Positions 1 through 11,580 of a stretch of DNA of 64,000 nt are shown piece after piece. The first letter of the stretch is position 1, and each line of letters starts with the position of its first letter. Position numbers and translations under genes: made by a program. The notes under the pieces are model-generated. The model saw only the letters and a list, made by a program, of their open reading frames with translations, had not been told where the DNA came from and ran no database searches. Source of the DNA: Lycorma delicatula (Eukaryota > Arthropoda > Insecta > Hemiptera > Fulgoridae); the NCBI RefSeq assembly GCF_047948215.1, contig NC_134456.1, positions 64,127,529 to 64,191,528 on the forward strand. The letters are read 5' to 3'.

Positions 1-45
1 GACAGACAGTGCAGTGTGAGCCAATGCATTGTCCTGATGAAGAAG
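1..45 (-). mobile_element. Mariner-type transposase remnant cut by window edge
   Basis: The reverse strand of the first 45 bases reads LLHQDNALAHTALSV. This is the catalytic-domain motif of mariner transposases (usual form HHDNAPAHTALSV), with the second catalytic Asp present. The element continues beyond base 1. Upstream on the minus strand, toward base 115, only scattered matching residues remain among stop codons. It is a dead fragment, and its 5' boundary cannot be set. Confidence 0.6.
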
Positions 46-745
46 CCATCACTTGTTCTTCTACAATTCTAGTTTTTTTTTCTTATTTTTTCAGAGTTGA
101 TTAAAGACCTTGAATAAGGACAAGAATAGTTAACCGAAGATCAGATCAGATTATCAATTTTTTTTCAATATTTTTATCCATTTTTGACATGGAAGGGCAA
201 CCTGGGCAAACATCATCTTCAACATCTTTTCAGCTGCCTTGGAAATGCTTAAACTGCTCAAAAACCCACGCCATGATAAACATTCATTGCCATATACTTT
301 TTTTTTATAAAAGATAAGTTTCAGTAACGGTTTTTCCAAGTTTCATTTGAAATTTCATGACAATTCTTTGCTCTAATAAAACACTTATAATTTTTTCAGC
401 AAAACAAAGTAACAGATGTTATCCACAGCCTAACTAATTTGTCTACAGAAACTGGAGTGGCATCAATCGAAAGAGAAGGCTTCACGCTGCACAGCTGTTG
501 GTTGTACAAACTGGTGCATGCGCAGTTCTTCTGTGGCAACATTAATCACATTATTTAATAGCCACACCTCGTATTCTTCACCATTTCTAGCAGTTTCCTG
601 TAATACTTATTCAGGCTCCTGTATCTGTCTTTGAACAGCTCCAGACCAGATGACAAATCATGCAACATCAAAACTCAATTTTTAACTGTCTTCAAATGAT
701 TGCTATGCCAATTAACTGTGAATTATTTAGCTCAATTATTTGCTC
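46..745. other. Unassigned stretch next to mariner remnant
   Basis: No gene is recognised. A 61-codon minus-strand ORF (154-339) has no recognisable domain. The stretch may be the decayed upstream half of the mariner copy at the window edge, but I could not follow a reading frame through it. Confidence 0.3.
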
Positions 746-1620
746 TCACGGGAAAAGAGACTTCAAATGCCTTACATAAAAATTTAAAGAAACATTTAAA
801 TCTGTCAGGTTTCGAAAACACCACATTCGAGACAAGATCCTCCGCTTCGATGTGCGGGGACCGCCATGTTGGCCATTATCCGACCGATCGCGGCAGCCGT
901 TTTTTCGGCTTTGACTAACAATTCTTCTACGTACTTTTGGAACGTGGCGTTCTTGTATATCCACACCCCTAGATATTTCACTGCACGGGGTAAGGTGCAG
1001 TGTTTCCGGCCCTAAATGAAATCGGGGTCAGCTTACGCCTACCCGAGACTAGGACCACTTGTTTGAAGACCCAATAAACTGCAGACGCCAAACAATAGTG
1101 TTTATTGTCTCGTTCCCAGTGTCCATCATCGCCCGTTCCGACTTCGCCGTCACCACGAGTGTCAAGCCGTCAGTGAACCCGGTAAGAGCTGCCCCAACGA
1201 GAAGCGCGACGTATAAGACTTCGTCATACGCGATGTAAATTAGTGTTGGCTCCAACACTGAACCCTGTGGAATACCACAACTCATCCTATCCGTACCTCT
1301 CCTTCGGCAGAAATACCCATCGCTGATCTTTCGGAGAGGTAACACTGGATTATTCTCCTTAGGGTATGGACTCCAGATCCCAACCCCGCAGGGAACGACA
1401 CCCGCTATGTGACGGTTCCGGTCGCCACTCCCCTCCGTTCCTAGCCGTGATGGGCTTTAACGGGAGTCGTATTTCGCCCTCTAATTTTTTACATCTCATA
1501 GTAATAAGCCAGGCCTCGTTGGGATGCCACCGATGTAAATGCCTCTGTAGACATTTACATCGGTGATTTTTAAACTCAGCTTTTGCCTTTGCTGTAGGCC
1601 TCGTCCAGACATCTTGAATG
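746..1620 (-). mobile_element. R1-like non-LTR retrotransposon fragment (RT palm and thumb)
   Basis: Minus-strand reading frames carry reverse transcriptase signatures. CGIPQGSVLEPTLIYIAYDE (about 1285-1226) is the palm B motif, followed by GFTDGLTLVVTA, where the catalytic FADD motif has become FTDG. The next part of the ORF is in another frame and reads like the R1 thumb (AEKTAAAIGRIMANMAVP, about 895-840). Frames are broken and both ends are missing. The missing catalytic Asp and the frameshifts show it is inactive. It lies downstream of, and separate from, the longer R1-like copy at 2160-4385. Confidence 0.7.
1528..1565. repeat. Perfect 14-bp inverted repeat (hairpin)
   Basis: CACCGATGTAAATG at 1528-1541 is the exact reverse complement of CATTTACATCGGTG at 1552-1565, with a 10-base spacer. 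It lies in the decayed R1-like fragment, at about the place where the first reverse transcriptase palm motif would be expected. Confidence 0.85.
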
Positions 1621-2159
1621 TCCTACATCGTTGTCCTCTGAACTAGCTAACCGAGCTCGCGGAAGCAGGAACCCTGCGCCTAGTTCTTTTATTGAGCCAA
1701 TTTGTGGTAAATGTCTCGAAATTCGAAGCAAATTAACAACAACATGCCACCAAAAAGGTTGTTCGCAACAACAAAATTTAGTCCTAGTTCCCTTAGTGAA
1801 CTCTACTTCAGTTCATACCCCAGACTTTAGGTTAATTTACGGACTCCGGTCTGGTGTACAAGGGAGAGGCGGACAGACCTCCTACTCCCACTCAGCTCCA
1901 TCGCAGAGTCCCGCGTAACATTTACTTTCTTCAACCATCGTCGAGCTGCTGCTACACCTCATGGCTGCATGGGATCCATGCCCTCGGCAATGTAGTCGCC
2001 GTTCCGCCAATTGCTAACATTCAAATAATCACCACAATCTATCTAACCGTGGCTCAACGCCAATACCCCTACTTCTGGCCAATCAACTGCCCAGACGGTC
2101 CCTAGCCACCCGAGGTACTATTCTACTATACCCTTCAGCCTTCCTGCTCAGGACGGGGA

Positions 2160-4385
2160 ATCGGAAGCCAGCCACAATAGTTCATTCTCTGCGAGTCTTC
2201 CAGTTGATACGCAAATCAAAGAAGGAGTTCATTCTCTCGAGTTCCCTAACAACTTTGGTACGTTCAGCCTCGTACAGGGATATACATAAGGGACATGGTC
2301 CACAGTGTCATCGACCCTACAGTCCGGACACAAGCCGGAGTCAACCAAACCAAACTATTCCTAAAGGCACCATATCCCGAAAGGAATTGAGTTGTACAAC
2401 GATTGGGGGAAACCCAACTAATTGCTCGCAGCTCCCTAACATTTGGAAAGATACCATGCGTGCATCGACCTAATCGATCCACCTAGCTTGCCAAGAGTCA
2501 AAATCTTGGTCTTCAATTACTCTCATACGCCCAGAAATAAGAAAGTCTTCCTTCTTAGAAATGTACTGCCTGCTACGTTCTGTAGCTAGAATATCAATGG
2601 GTTTAATGCCAGCGATCACACATACTGCTTCTCCCAAGACAGTTCTGTATCCACCGACAACAGCTAACAATAGAAGATGCTGGACTCGCAAAAGAATGTT
2701 CCTGTAACATTGGAATTACAAATTATGAACCCAGATGGGCGCAGCGTACAACATTATGACCTCACAGACACCTTTGTATAGAATACGCATGGTACGATAA
2801 ATCAATCCCTTAATCAAGATGGATGACTCTACAGACACCAAAGAAGCCATCGATGGCCTTCTTTGCAACAAACTGGAGGTGCTCCTTGAATTGAAGCCTC
2901 TCATCGTGCCACATAGGGAAATGGATCTGGATGAAGACAGATCCATTACCCTAAAAATTGCGTCCTCGGTGCCCTTGCTGGGGTGAAAACCATACTGGTC
3001 GTCCCATCAGCATATGGTTAGAAATCAACCTACAATTAATGCAGAGGTACAAGACCTTCTCAAAAATCTTACCTACTACAGGCAAGAGCATCAGAGGATG
3101 GTAAGAAGAACTTACAGTGGGATCCTTGTTGCCACCTTTGAAAAGCAATTTCAACACACCATGTTTTCAACATGCTGGGAAATATCAAGCAAAAAGCATC
3201 CTATTAAAAACCCTAGTCAAAGGACCAAGAATCACCGGCAACGTGTGAACAAGGAGCTCCACCGTGATACCATCATGTCAGAGGGCTTTATTCCTAGCCA
3301 GGTTACAAATCACTTTGCGGACTTCCGCCTCAGTAACCTTAGAAGACAAATTCTCAGAATAAAAAACAACAAATTCCCTGCGAACAAGTTGATGATACGA
3401 GATTTCACCAACATCAGTATCATCTGGAAGCTGATCGTTCATCAGAAGAGTGAGGACACGATCTTTGTCTAAAGCAACTCCATCCTGGGTCGAGAGAGCC
3501 GACAGAAGAATGTATTTTTTCTGCCTATGACCAAGTGCTCTATAGACAACACCCCATGGGTCTTCGTTTCCCTGCTCTTGAACAAAAGAGCGCCACGAAT
3601 CACTCATAGAAGACCTAACCTTGTGAAAATAGTCGGTTCTCTTCCGACGATAATCCACAACCAGAACTGCATGCCGATCAGGATCACCCTCATGCTGTGC
3701 GACTCTCCTGAGCCGGCTGACAGTCCGCTTCATCACGGTCAAGTCCCGAGTCCACCATCCAGCCACTCTCTCTCGACCCGTGGTTCTGGGAATCAACTGT
3801 TCAGCAGCTTCAACTACCGCAGAAGAAAAATTGTCTGCCAGATTGTCTAACGGGACCTTGTCCAGACTTTGAGCAAAAACTCGCAGCCTGGTCACAAGAA
3901 TGTTTCAAAACCTAGGCCAATACGGTACCCTGTGCAGGAAGCGCCCCTGCTGGACAAGAACTTTCCCCCTAAAAACATCACACAGCCCACCTACCAATTC
4001 AAAAACTATTAGGTGATGATCACTCTCACAATCATAAACTACAGACCAGTTAAGAACCCTACCAGGGATATCCTTACCCATGGGAATATCGATGTTGGTA
4101 CCATGAAAGGCCCTCCACAAACCAACTGCACCAGTGAAGGTAGACAATTCGCCAGCTGCAGTAAAGACATCAAAATGTGATGCTGCGCAATGACACCTTC
4201 GATCAATGTGCCGCCATCTTTTTAGATCTCACTGTGCCAAAGAGGCAATTTGGCATTCGCATCTACTCCTATAAGAATAGGACAACCTGCTACCAATCTA
4301 ACAATCCTATCCCATCTTTCCAAATGCTTTGCAGTGGGATCTCTGTACTGAAAGTCCTTAGGTATGGATTGATGCTATGATTCGT
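2160..4385 (-). mobile_element. R1-like non-LTR retrotransposon, internally deleted
   Basis: Minus-strand pieces occur in the order of an R1-type ORF2. The endonuclease is at about 4350-3905, with LIGVDANAKLPLWHSE and, near its end, SDHHLIVFEL. A 205-codon linker ORF follows (3895-3278; its start gives WWTRDLTVMKRTVSRLRR). The reverse transcriptase fingers are at 3157-2951 (SSYHPLMLLPVVGKIFEKVL). The thumb and C-terminal region follow at 2946-2264 (YAAPIW, AVCVIAGIKPIDILA, GRCTHGIFPNV). The catalytic palm, which should sit near 2950, is missing, so the copy carries an internal deletion as well as frameshifts. The missing palm and the order of pieces are seen directly; the clade name rests on motif resemblance. 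Confidence 0.8.
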
Positions 4386-4429
4386 AGTGTCTGAAGTATC
4401 ATACCCCACATTATAATGTGAATGCGTTT

Positions 4430-5210
4430 TTTTTTTACATCAAACAGGATCACCGGAATCAAACGCATATGCCTTGAGCTCAATCTGGCGTCCCGGATGT
4501 TGATCATGACTCTAGATACAGTTCACCTGTCCTTACAGAAGCTAAATTGTAGGTTACTAACATCACCTGTTGCCTCCAGCTCTCAGTTGATCCTGTTAAC
4601 CAGCATCCTCTCAAAAAGCTTACTCAGGTAATTGAACAAACAATTATCAGCCTAAAGGATACTGGTTTGCTGCCTTCAGGCAGCATCCTTCAGGAGCATA
4701 AGCCAAGTGGACTTGGCTTGGAGTCTGGGAACCATTCCTGGGTGATAGCATATTTTAATGCATCAATCACACATCACGGAGCGAATTTTACAACAAGCTC
4801 AACTGCCTCCCAGGCCATTCAAGCCCAGGGCTCTTACCACGCTTAATATTATGACTGGCCACTATGAACTCTTCTGAGGTGACAAGTGGGATATCAACAG
4901 CAGCTATTTCCTCGCAGTTCATCTCACCATATCTAGGAAAGAGAGCCTCCGCATAACTTAATAGAGTAACCCTGTTTAGAATGGGAAGACACTTACTAAA
5001 TTTTTTGATTAGAATTTAGTAGCCATCTCCCCAGATATCCTCATCGAGGGCATCGCAGAGTTCACTCTACTTCTGCTGTTTGGTCCTGGAGATCTTCTAC
5101 TTCAGTTCCTGCCTAGTCCTTTTGAGCTCATTCTGCCAATAGGTTTGATATCACCTCTCGTATTGGCCCCCTGTAGTCTTTGCCTGGTGTTGAGCAATAG
5201 TAACTGGAAG
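4430..5210 (-). mobile_element. Non-LTR retrotransposon fragment (RT fingers)
   Basis: On the minus strand, about 4630-4430 reads KLFERMLVNRIN, then ATGDVSNLQFSFCKDRSTV-like residues. This is the start of a non-LTR reverse transcriptase. About 4870-4820 reads SPGLNGL, a degraded SPGxDG motif. Several stops and frameshifts interrupt it. It lies on the upstream side of the endonuclease of the neighbouring R1-like copy, which is the wrong order for one element, so it is a separate insertion. Confidence 0.6.
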
Positions 5211-5479
5211 AAAATTTTAGAGTTTTGCACTTATAAAAGCAGTCTCTCTCCAGACTAGTGTTAAGGTGAATTCATAATTATTATATGTGAATTTATTTGT
5301 TCTGAAATTATTTTTTTTTTTCATTTTGAAGAGTGAAATTTTTATTATACCAGGTGTACAAAAAAGAATATTGGTATCTTTATTTGTTGTAATACCTCTT
5401 GGATGAAGTGTACAGTATTGATTTATAGAATCAAAGAGCAAAAAGTACAATTTTAATTTGAATGCATGTAACTAATGCC

Positions 5480-6600
5480 TAATGCATTTAATGCAATGTG
5501 AATGTATGCTTAATTAATAGATGTAGATTGATTCTCTGTTTTCCATTTGAGAGCACCACACCAAACATGGCGACTTCTGAAAAGAAAGCCTTCTCTGTTT
5601 TGCAGTTTGTTATATTCGAATCTGTAGTTACAGTTCAATGTGCAGTGCATAGAAAGTTTAATTGTAATCCTCAAAGTGACAATAATATTCATTAATGGCA
5701 TAATCAATTTAAAACGATGGGATGTCTTTGTAAAGGGAAGAATATGGACGACCAGGGGTATCTGAAGAAAAATTTGTTGAATGTGTCGGGGAGTCTTTCC
5801 TGTGTAGTTCTAAAAAAATTTGTTAGAAAGGCCAGCTTCAAACTAGCAATGCTGGTGATGACAATGTGGAATGTTTTAACAAAATACTCCACAATGAATA
5901 TTTATGTATTTACAACTGTTACACCATTTTAGTGGAAATGTTTACACACATAATGTACATATCTGCATGTCAGTAGATTCCCATGACTCTTACAATACAA
6001 GAGGGCCTCCCCAAAATTGAGTGTTTTCTGTGAAATGTCCCAATGGAAATTTTACTGGCCATTTTTTTTTACTGAAGCAAGCATAACAATAGTTACTTAT
6101 TTGGATATGCTCCACATGTGGCCCCTTTCCTTAACTTCAAGATGGACCAGAGAATTCAATTTGGCAAAAAAGACATAGTGATTTTATAGTTATGTTAATG
6201 TGCCTTTTCACTGACAACTGTAAATGAGATTGATTGAATGACATTTTCCCCAATTGCGGGATTGATCGGCAGTATGGACCCAATGATAGAACTTATTTGC
6301 AGAGTCACTCTTTCTGACTCGCTTTTGATTTTTGGTTTTATAAAGGATATTGTGTACATGCCTCCTGCTATCTACTGATATACCCAATTTGAGGCACAGA
6401 ATTGAAGCAGTTATTACTTTCCTTACTCCAGACATGGTGATTGAAGTATGATGAACTCTTCTATCAGTTGGATTTATGGTGAGTGCCAAAAGGTGTTCAC
6501 ATTGAACACTTGTAAGGAAAAACTGTAAGAGTAATACTTTCATTCTTTTGATGATTCATTTCTGTAAGTCAAAGTTAAGAAATATATATATATATCTTTA
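5480..6600 (+). mobile_element. Mariner-type (IS630-Tc1-mariner) element, decayed near full length, copy 1
   Basis: Plus-strand pieces follow one transposase from end to end. The N-terminal helix-turn-helix region is at 5567-5690 (MATSEKKAFSVLQFVIFESV), followed by GCLCKGKN at about 5719. Middle-domain residues such as TYLDMLHMWPL are near 6095. The tail near 6400-6510 is RIEAVITFLTPDM, with a final motif close to GxHIEHL. Frameshifts and stops occur throughout. Copy 2 at 9188-10098 is the same family and orientation, and both share the 3' flank pattern ending in ctttaaaacc. The terminal repeats of this copy are not clear, so its borders are approximate. Confidence 0.65.
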
Positions 6601-7951
6601 AAACCTTGATATTCTTTTTTGTTCACCTGTGTTTGTTAACATATTTCATTAATCCTTTCTTTAAATATCTACCTAGCCATCAAGGGTTTAAGATCACAAA
6701 ATACTTTTTTGCTTTCCTAAAATTTGGGATGTTTAAAATTGCTTTTATTATTAATTTTTGTATGACAAATTAGGTGTGAAATAAAATATTTTATATTCTC
6801 TCCCAAACAGCGATCTCATATTGAAGAATTGATGGTACAAATGAAAAATCAACTGTTCATTATTAAATTACTCCTGTAAAATATATGAGACTTGTATCTC
6901 AGGGTTTTACATATATATTTTATGTGGAAGACTCATTTTCGTATTTTATTTAAGAACATTAATATTTTATTTATTTTTTAGATTATTTGATATAATTTTA
7001 GTGTAATCTATTAGAGCAACTTATGTACATTTCTTATTTTGAAAACCACATTAATGGTTGGCTATAAATTGTGTTTTTCAGAAAGTTTATCAATCTAATT
7101 TTTATTTTTCACTATTACTTTTGGTGAGTTACTTATTAAACTGATCTACCTATAATTTTCCAGATTTGACAGACAACTTTTAAAAAGGGCTTCAATTTTA
7201 CCTACTATAAAAGTTTTTATTTCCATGTTTTGAAAATTTGGTTTATTAAAACACTATTTATCACTCTGTGGGATAAATTATTTTATTTCTATTTTCATTA
7301 TTTTTTTAACCTTACTTTTACTAATTTGCTATATTAATGTTAAATATAATATTAGTTATTCATATTATTATTTTTAAGTTTTTACACCATAAAATACTTA
7401 ATGTAAAAAGTAATAATGTAGCAGAGCACCTTATAATCAATAAAAATAATATTACAAACAATGAAAGTAATTGTCCTATATAATAAATACATAATGATTC
7501 CATTTTTTAATACAAGCAAAAAAATTTATATATCAATGAATTTGACAGTAACTAAAAAATCAAGGATACTACTTACATGATATAGTTGGTAGTATGATTT
7601 CTGGATTAGTCATATTTAACAAAAGTGAGTCTCAAACCATGATGGAGAGCATTAACCATTTTGATAATGTTTAAAATTACTGGTTTGATTGAATTTTTTA
7701 TTTATGAAATAATAATTAATATTTGATTGAAGATGTATTGAAAAATATGAGAATGATTTCAAATGTGAATCCTCTAGTTACTTATATGATTTATTGAAAA
7801 AGATACGTCACATCTTCTTTGATTAGCTGAGTAATGTTTGATAAAATAAAAGATGACTAAGGCTAATACTATAATAATGTTGCATAATTTTATAGTAATT
7901 TAAGAATATTTGCTATGTTTTTCTCAAATTATTTGGTCAAAATGTCCTCAG
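6600..7951. other. AT-rich sequence upstream of the Pcbd exon; intron
   Basis: No gene or transposon is recognised. It ends in tttggtcaaaatgtcctcag, a plausible splice acceptor for the exon at 7952, so it is probably intron of the carbinolamine dehydratase gene. The upstream exons of that gene were looked for on the plus strand back to base 1 and not found. Confidence 0.5.
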
Positions 7952-8128
7952 GCATTTGGAGTTATGAGTCGTGTTGCATTACTGGCTGAGAAGATTGATC
8001 ATCATCCAGAATGGTTTAATGTTTATAATAAACTAAAAGTTACATTGTCATCTCATGATGTTAATGGAATAAGCAGCAGAGATGTCAAAATGGCAACATT
8101 TTTTGATAAAGCATCCAAAACCCAATAA
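7952..8128 (+). CDS. Pcbd: Pterin-4a-carbinolamine dehydratase, terminal exon
   Basis: These 58 codons and a stop match the C-terminal half of the roughly 100-residue pterin-4a-carbinolamine dehydratase/DCoH family. The enzyme dehydrates 4a-hydroxytetrahydrobiopterin and so recycles the cofactor of aromatic amino acid hydroxylases. In vertebrates it also acts as a dimerisation cofactor of HNF1. The signature [17 protein letters not shown] is intact and supplies two of the three active-site histidines. The third lies in [11 protein letters not shown]. The exon opens after a cctcag acceptor with [10 protein letters not shown], in phase 0. An upstream in-frame ATG at 7910 lies in the intron and is not the start. 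An AATAAA follows at 8136, 8 bases after the stop. The N-terminal exons are not in view. It is flanked by two mariner-type copies. Confidence 0.93.
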   Translation, partial: AFGVMSRVALLAEKIDHHPEWFNVYNKLKVTLSSHDVNGISSRDVKMATFFDKASKTQ

Positions 8129-8135
8129 TATATAA

Positions 8136-8141
8136 AATAAA
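8136..8141 (+). terminator. Poly(A) signal of Pcbd
   Basis: AATAAA lies 8 bases after the TAA of the dehydratase exon. Further AATAAA-like hexamers occur downstream in this AT-rich DNA, so the site actually used is not certain. Confidence 0.5.
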
Positions 8142-9148
8142 ATCTGTTGAAAGTTTCTTTGTTATAAAATGACAATAAGAAATCATGTGACTGACATTGT
8201 AGCTTATGAATGTGGACCAATAAAAATTATTTTTTTTGTTATATAATTTATTATGTAGCAAGTAAAATAAAAATACTCGCTCTATACTTAATTTAATCCT
8301 TGAAATATTCACTTATCCTTGAAGCCTAAGGATGAATGTGTTTAACAGAAACATCAGTAGTTTCATAGGTAGAATTTTATGTATTTACAGGAACTTACAG
8401 ATGTAATTGATCAAAGACAATTAGTACAATCTGTTACAGGTATCAAAAAACTAATACATAAAATGCTGTCATTAAACAAAATGAAATAGTTTGTATGAGG
8501 AGCAAAAGAAATTAACTTCTGTGTAATGATTTTACTGTTACTTAATCTGTAACTTTTTCAGTTTTTTGTATAATGCTGTTGCTAAGGTTAGGCTCCTGCT
8601 ATTAATCAGTGCTTGTAGATTGCATTGCTTTCTACAAAATATTGGTAAACAATTTTTTTCCCCACTCAAAGTCTGTATTACAATACAGAGATTGTACGAA
8701 GGGCTAAAGCACAAGTTGCAATGGGTTTTGTAAAGATTTTACCAATGTGTCTAAGTAAAGACAAACATAAATGTTGCATATGTGACAAATTTAAGTGATA
8801 AGCTTTTATTCTAGCAACTTCATAATTTATATGTAAACTTGTGACCAAAATTTAAACTCAGATTTGGAGGGAATAATTGCATGAGCAACAACACTGCTTC
8901 CAGTGACCCTAAAACATTTGTTTAAGTTTTAGATCGCCTGACTGGAGTAAGAGGATGTATACTTTTTTTTACGTAACTTTTTTGTAGTGTTTTCATTTGT
9001 TTCAACCAACAATGTGTAATATAAATACTCAATTCTTGTCAGTTTAAAATTCATGTTTATTATTCAAAATGCAATAAATTAACTACAGTCACCTTATATG
9101 CAGTGGCAGTTCAATAGTCTTGTCAATCTGGCAAATAGAAAATATCAC
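8142..9148. other. Intergenic AT-rich stretch
   Basis: No ORF with a recognisable domain, RNA gene or clear repeat is seen. It probably includes the 3' UTR of the dehydratase gene. Confidence 0.5.
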
Positions 9149-9208
9149 GCCATAATACAAAGTGTTTCAAAATATCATACCATAATAGAGAGTGTTTCAA
9201 AATGATTA
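9149..9208. repeat. Tandem duplication at a mariner end
   Basis: Two copies of a unit of about 30 bp sit head to tail: ccataatacaaagtgtttca then ccataatagagagtgtttca, each continuing with aaaat. The second copy forms the 5' terminus of mariner-type copy 2. Confidence 0.7.
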
Positions 9209-10098
9209 TCACTTTCAAAGCTATGTAATATTTCTCAAGTTCCACATACATTGATTAATTATAAATGAAATGAAATAGTAACTCAAACAGTTTTAACTGT
9301 GTACAAGTTCATAAACTGTTTCCTGTACTGTCCGCTTGAAAGTGCTAGTAGCAAAGAGGCGACTTTCCAACAGAAAGCATTCTGTATTTTGCAGTTTGCA
9401 AAGTGTGAATCTTTAATTACCATTCAATGTACATTCCATTTGAAGTTCCTCTGTGATCCTCGAGCGACAATAACATTTGTGGATGTTGTAAACAATTTGA
9501 AACCACTGGCTGTATTTGTAAAGGAAATAGTACAGGACAACCAAGTGTGTCTGAAGACAATGTTGAATATGTAAGAGAATCTTTTTATGTCTTTTGACTA
9601 AGAAATCTTTCCTCAACTGCAATGCAAACCGTAGAACTTTATTTGGCAACAAGACAGTACACCTCCTAACTGGCATAAAGCTGTATGTGATTGGTTGAAT
9701 GAAATTCTCCCTGACCGATGGATTGCTTGCTGGGGAGCAGATGATAGGGCTTGTTTGTCGTGGCCTCCACATTCATCTGATCTCACCCTGTGCGATTTTT
9801 TTCTTTGGGGTTTATTAAGGATCAAGTCTATTTGCCGCTATTACCAGCTGACCTACCTGACTTGAGACACAGGATTGAAGCAGCTGTTTCATCAATTACT
9901 CCAGATTTGCCGATTAAAGTGTCAGATGACCTCTCCTATCAGCTGGATGTGTGCCATGTGACAAATGGTACTTACATTGAACACTTATAGAAAAAACGGT
10001 TTGATTGCTCTTTCATTTCATGTTCAATTTATCAATGTAAGTAAAACCTAATAAATATACATAACTTTAAAAACCCCGACTTTCATTTTGAAATATAC
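9188..10098 (+). mobile_element. Mariner-type element copy 2, internally deleted
   Basis: The same transposase family as copy 1. The N-terminal region at 9350-9570 reads FQQKAFCILQFAKCESLITI. The sequence then jumps to the C-terminal third: DRWIACWGADDR at about 9712, CDFFLWG near 9791, and RIEAAVSSITPDL to the closing TNGTYIEHL at about 9965-9990. The middle of the catalytic domain is missing. TTTCAAAATGA at 9195-9205 matches, inverted, TCATTTTGAAA at 10083-10093, giving terminal inverted repeats and an element of about 0.9 kb. Frameshifts remain in the surviving parts. Confidence 0.75.
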
Positions 10099-10435
10099 AA
10101 TATATTTTATTTTAATTAAAATAATGACATTTTTATTCTGTTGATAAAGTGTCTTGAAGAGGTGTTATATTTATAATATAAGGAAGAGTTTTATAATCTC
10201 TGTTTATTCATTTTTTTATGATTATTTTTATATTACTGACTTGGTTAGGTAAAAGCAAATTACATTTATATTTATTCTTAACAGGTACACGTTAATTGCA
10301 GTTGCTTTATTAAATGGTAGGTGAAAAATGAACTTTTGTAGTATGTAAGAAATATCTAGTCTAACAGGATATAAACCTTTGCCCTGCTAAGAAGGTTGGC
10401 AAATAGTAATTGTCAAATAAAAAATGCTCTGCTGT

Positions 10436-10511
10436 TTACCAAGTTCCATCATTTTGAAAGTAGCACCAGATGGTTAGGTAAGAGTGAATAAGTTAATTCC
10501 AAGATATTGGT
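10436..10511 (+). repeat. 76-bp dispersed direct repeat, copy A
   Basis: It starts ttaccaagttccatcatttt and ends agttaattccaagatattgg plus one base. It recurs almost unchanged at 17608-17684, with about four differences. No coding frame or terminal repeat is seen. Confidence 0.85.
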
Positions 10512-11284
10512 TCTTGCAAAATTTGTTTGTCTTAGTGTTAGAATCTTAATTTCTGTTTAGTATTATTTTAACTGCCATCATCTTTTGAAGTTTTGCCATG
10601 GGTTTGCTTATTTACTTTTTGGTTTTATTTCCTTACTGAAAAATTAAACAAACATGTAAATAACAATTTAAGTGTTTAATGAGAATAGTATCCGTACCAA
10701 CTACAATGGTAGTCTCATATTAACTTCATGTAATTGTATAAATTTTTACTGGCGAATTAAGAATATTATGACTTACAACAGTGAGGAAAGATTACATTTT
10801 TTATGTTATGTTCTCTTAAACTTAAAACAAATTTTCTGTTGGATTCCAATTTAATGTTAAAAATTCTTATAATTTTATCTGTGCCAAAAATACCATTCTC
10901 TAATTTGTTGATAGGCACAACTAGTGGCTACAGCCAGTGGCAGTAGTCACAGCTAAAATTCAAACTCTCAAAAAGTTTATAATGTCAAAGTTATTTATTT
11001 TATTAATAAGGGAATGTTATATGTTTATTCAGTATTACGTTTTCTAACATTTCAAATCAAAATTTCTCTCAAACTTTGAGTTTGAAAAAGCATAATGTAA
11101 AAAGAGATAGAAGTAGTTTCGTCAAATGGGATTTGAAAAAAAATGTTTTATTTTCAATTCATCTATCAGATATTTCATGCACTAGTAGTAGATGTTTCCT
11201 TATTTGTATATAAAAGAAAAATCAAGGGATTTAGAAATTTTGCTTATTATGAAAATGTGTTTTTTATGGAAATAAAAGTAGATT
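10512..11284. other. AT-rich stretch, nothing recognised
   Basis: Short ORFs at 10672-10854 and 11143-11370 show low-complexity composition and no known domain. No RNA gene is seen. Confidence 0.5.
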
Positions 11285-11580
11285 TAACCAGCCAGGTTGG
11301 TGTAGTGTTGAAGCTCATCATCGTAAATCAGCTGATTTTGAAGTCGAGAGTTTTTAAATTCAAATCCTAGTAAAGGTAGTTGCTTTTGTTCAGATTCAGA
11401 AACTATATCACGGATACCAGTGTTCTTTGGTGGTTGGGGTTCAGTTAACCACACATCACAGTAATGGTCGGCCTCAATCTGTTTATGACTACACGTTTAT
11501 TGGTACATTTACAGTTACACCCCCAATCACTAATGACTTCAATTGTTAATGCAACTATATATAAGAAGATATTAAAAAAA
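11285..11580 (+). mobile_element. tRNA-derived SINE
   Basis: The 5' part resembles a tRNA with RNA polymerase III boxes: ggttggtgtagtgttgaagc as box A and aaattcaaatcctagtaaag as box B. A non-tRNA body follows, containing ttctttggtggttggggttc and taaccacacatcacagtaat, and the element ends in an A-rich stretch near 11572. SINEs of this build are abundant in some hemipteran genomes, as far as I recall. That memory is the weak part; the box A and box B layout is seen. Confidence 0.65.

Noticed and set aside
3014..3472. 152-codon plus-strand ORF
   Set aside because: It is the antisense of the R1-like element, whose minus strand carries recognisable endonuclease and reverse transcriptase motifs.
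6208..6543. 111-codon minus-strand ORF
   Set aside because: Antisense to mariner-type copy 1, whose plus strand gives transposase residues across the same bases.
11285..11370. Possible tRNA gene
   Set aside because: Box A and box B are present but the cloverleaf is not; the longer body with an A-rich end marks it as a SINE.
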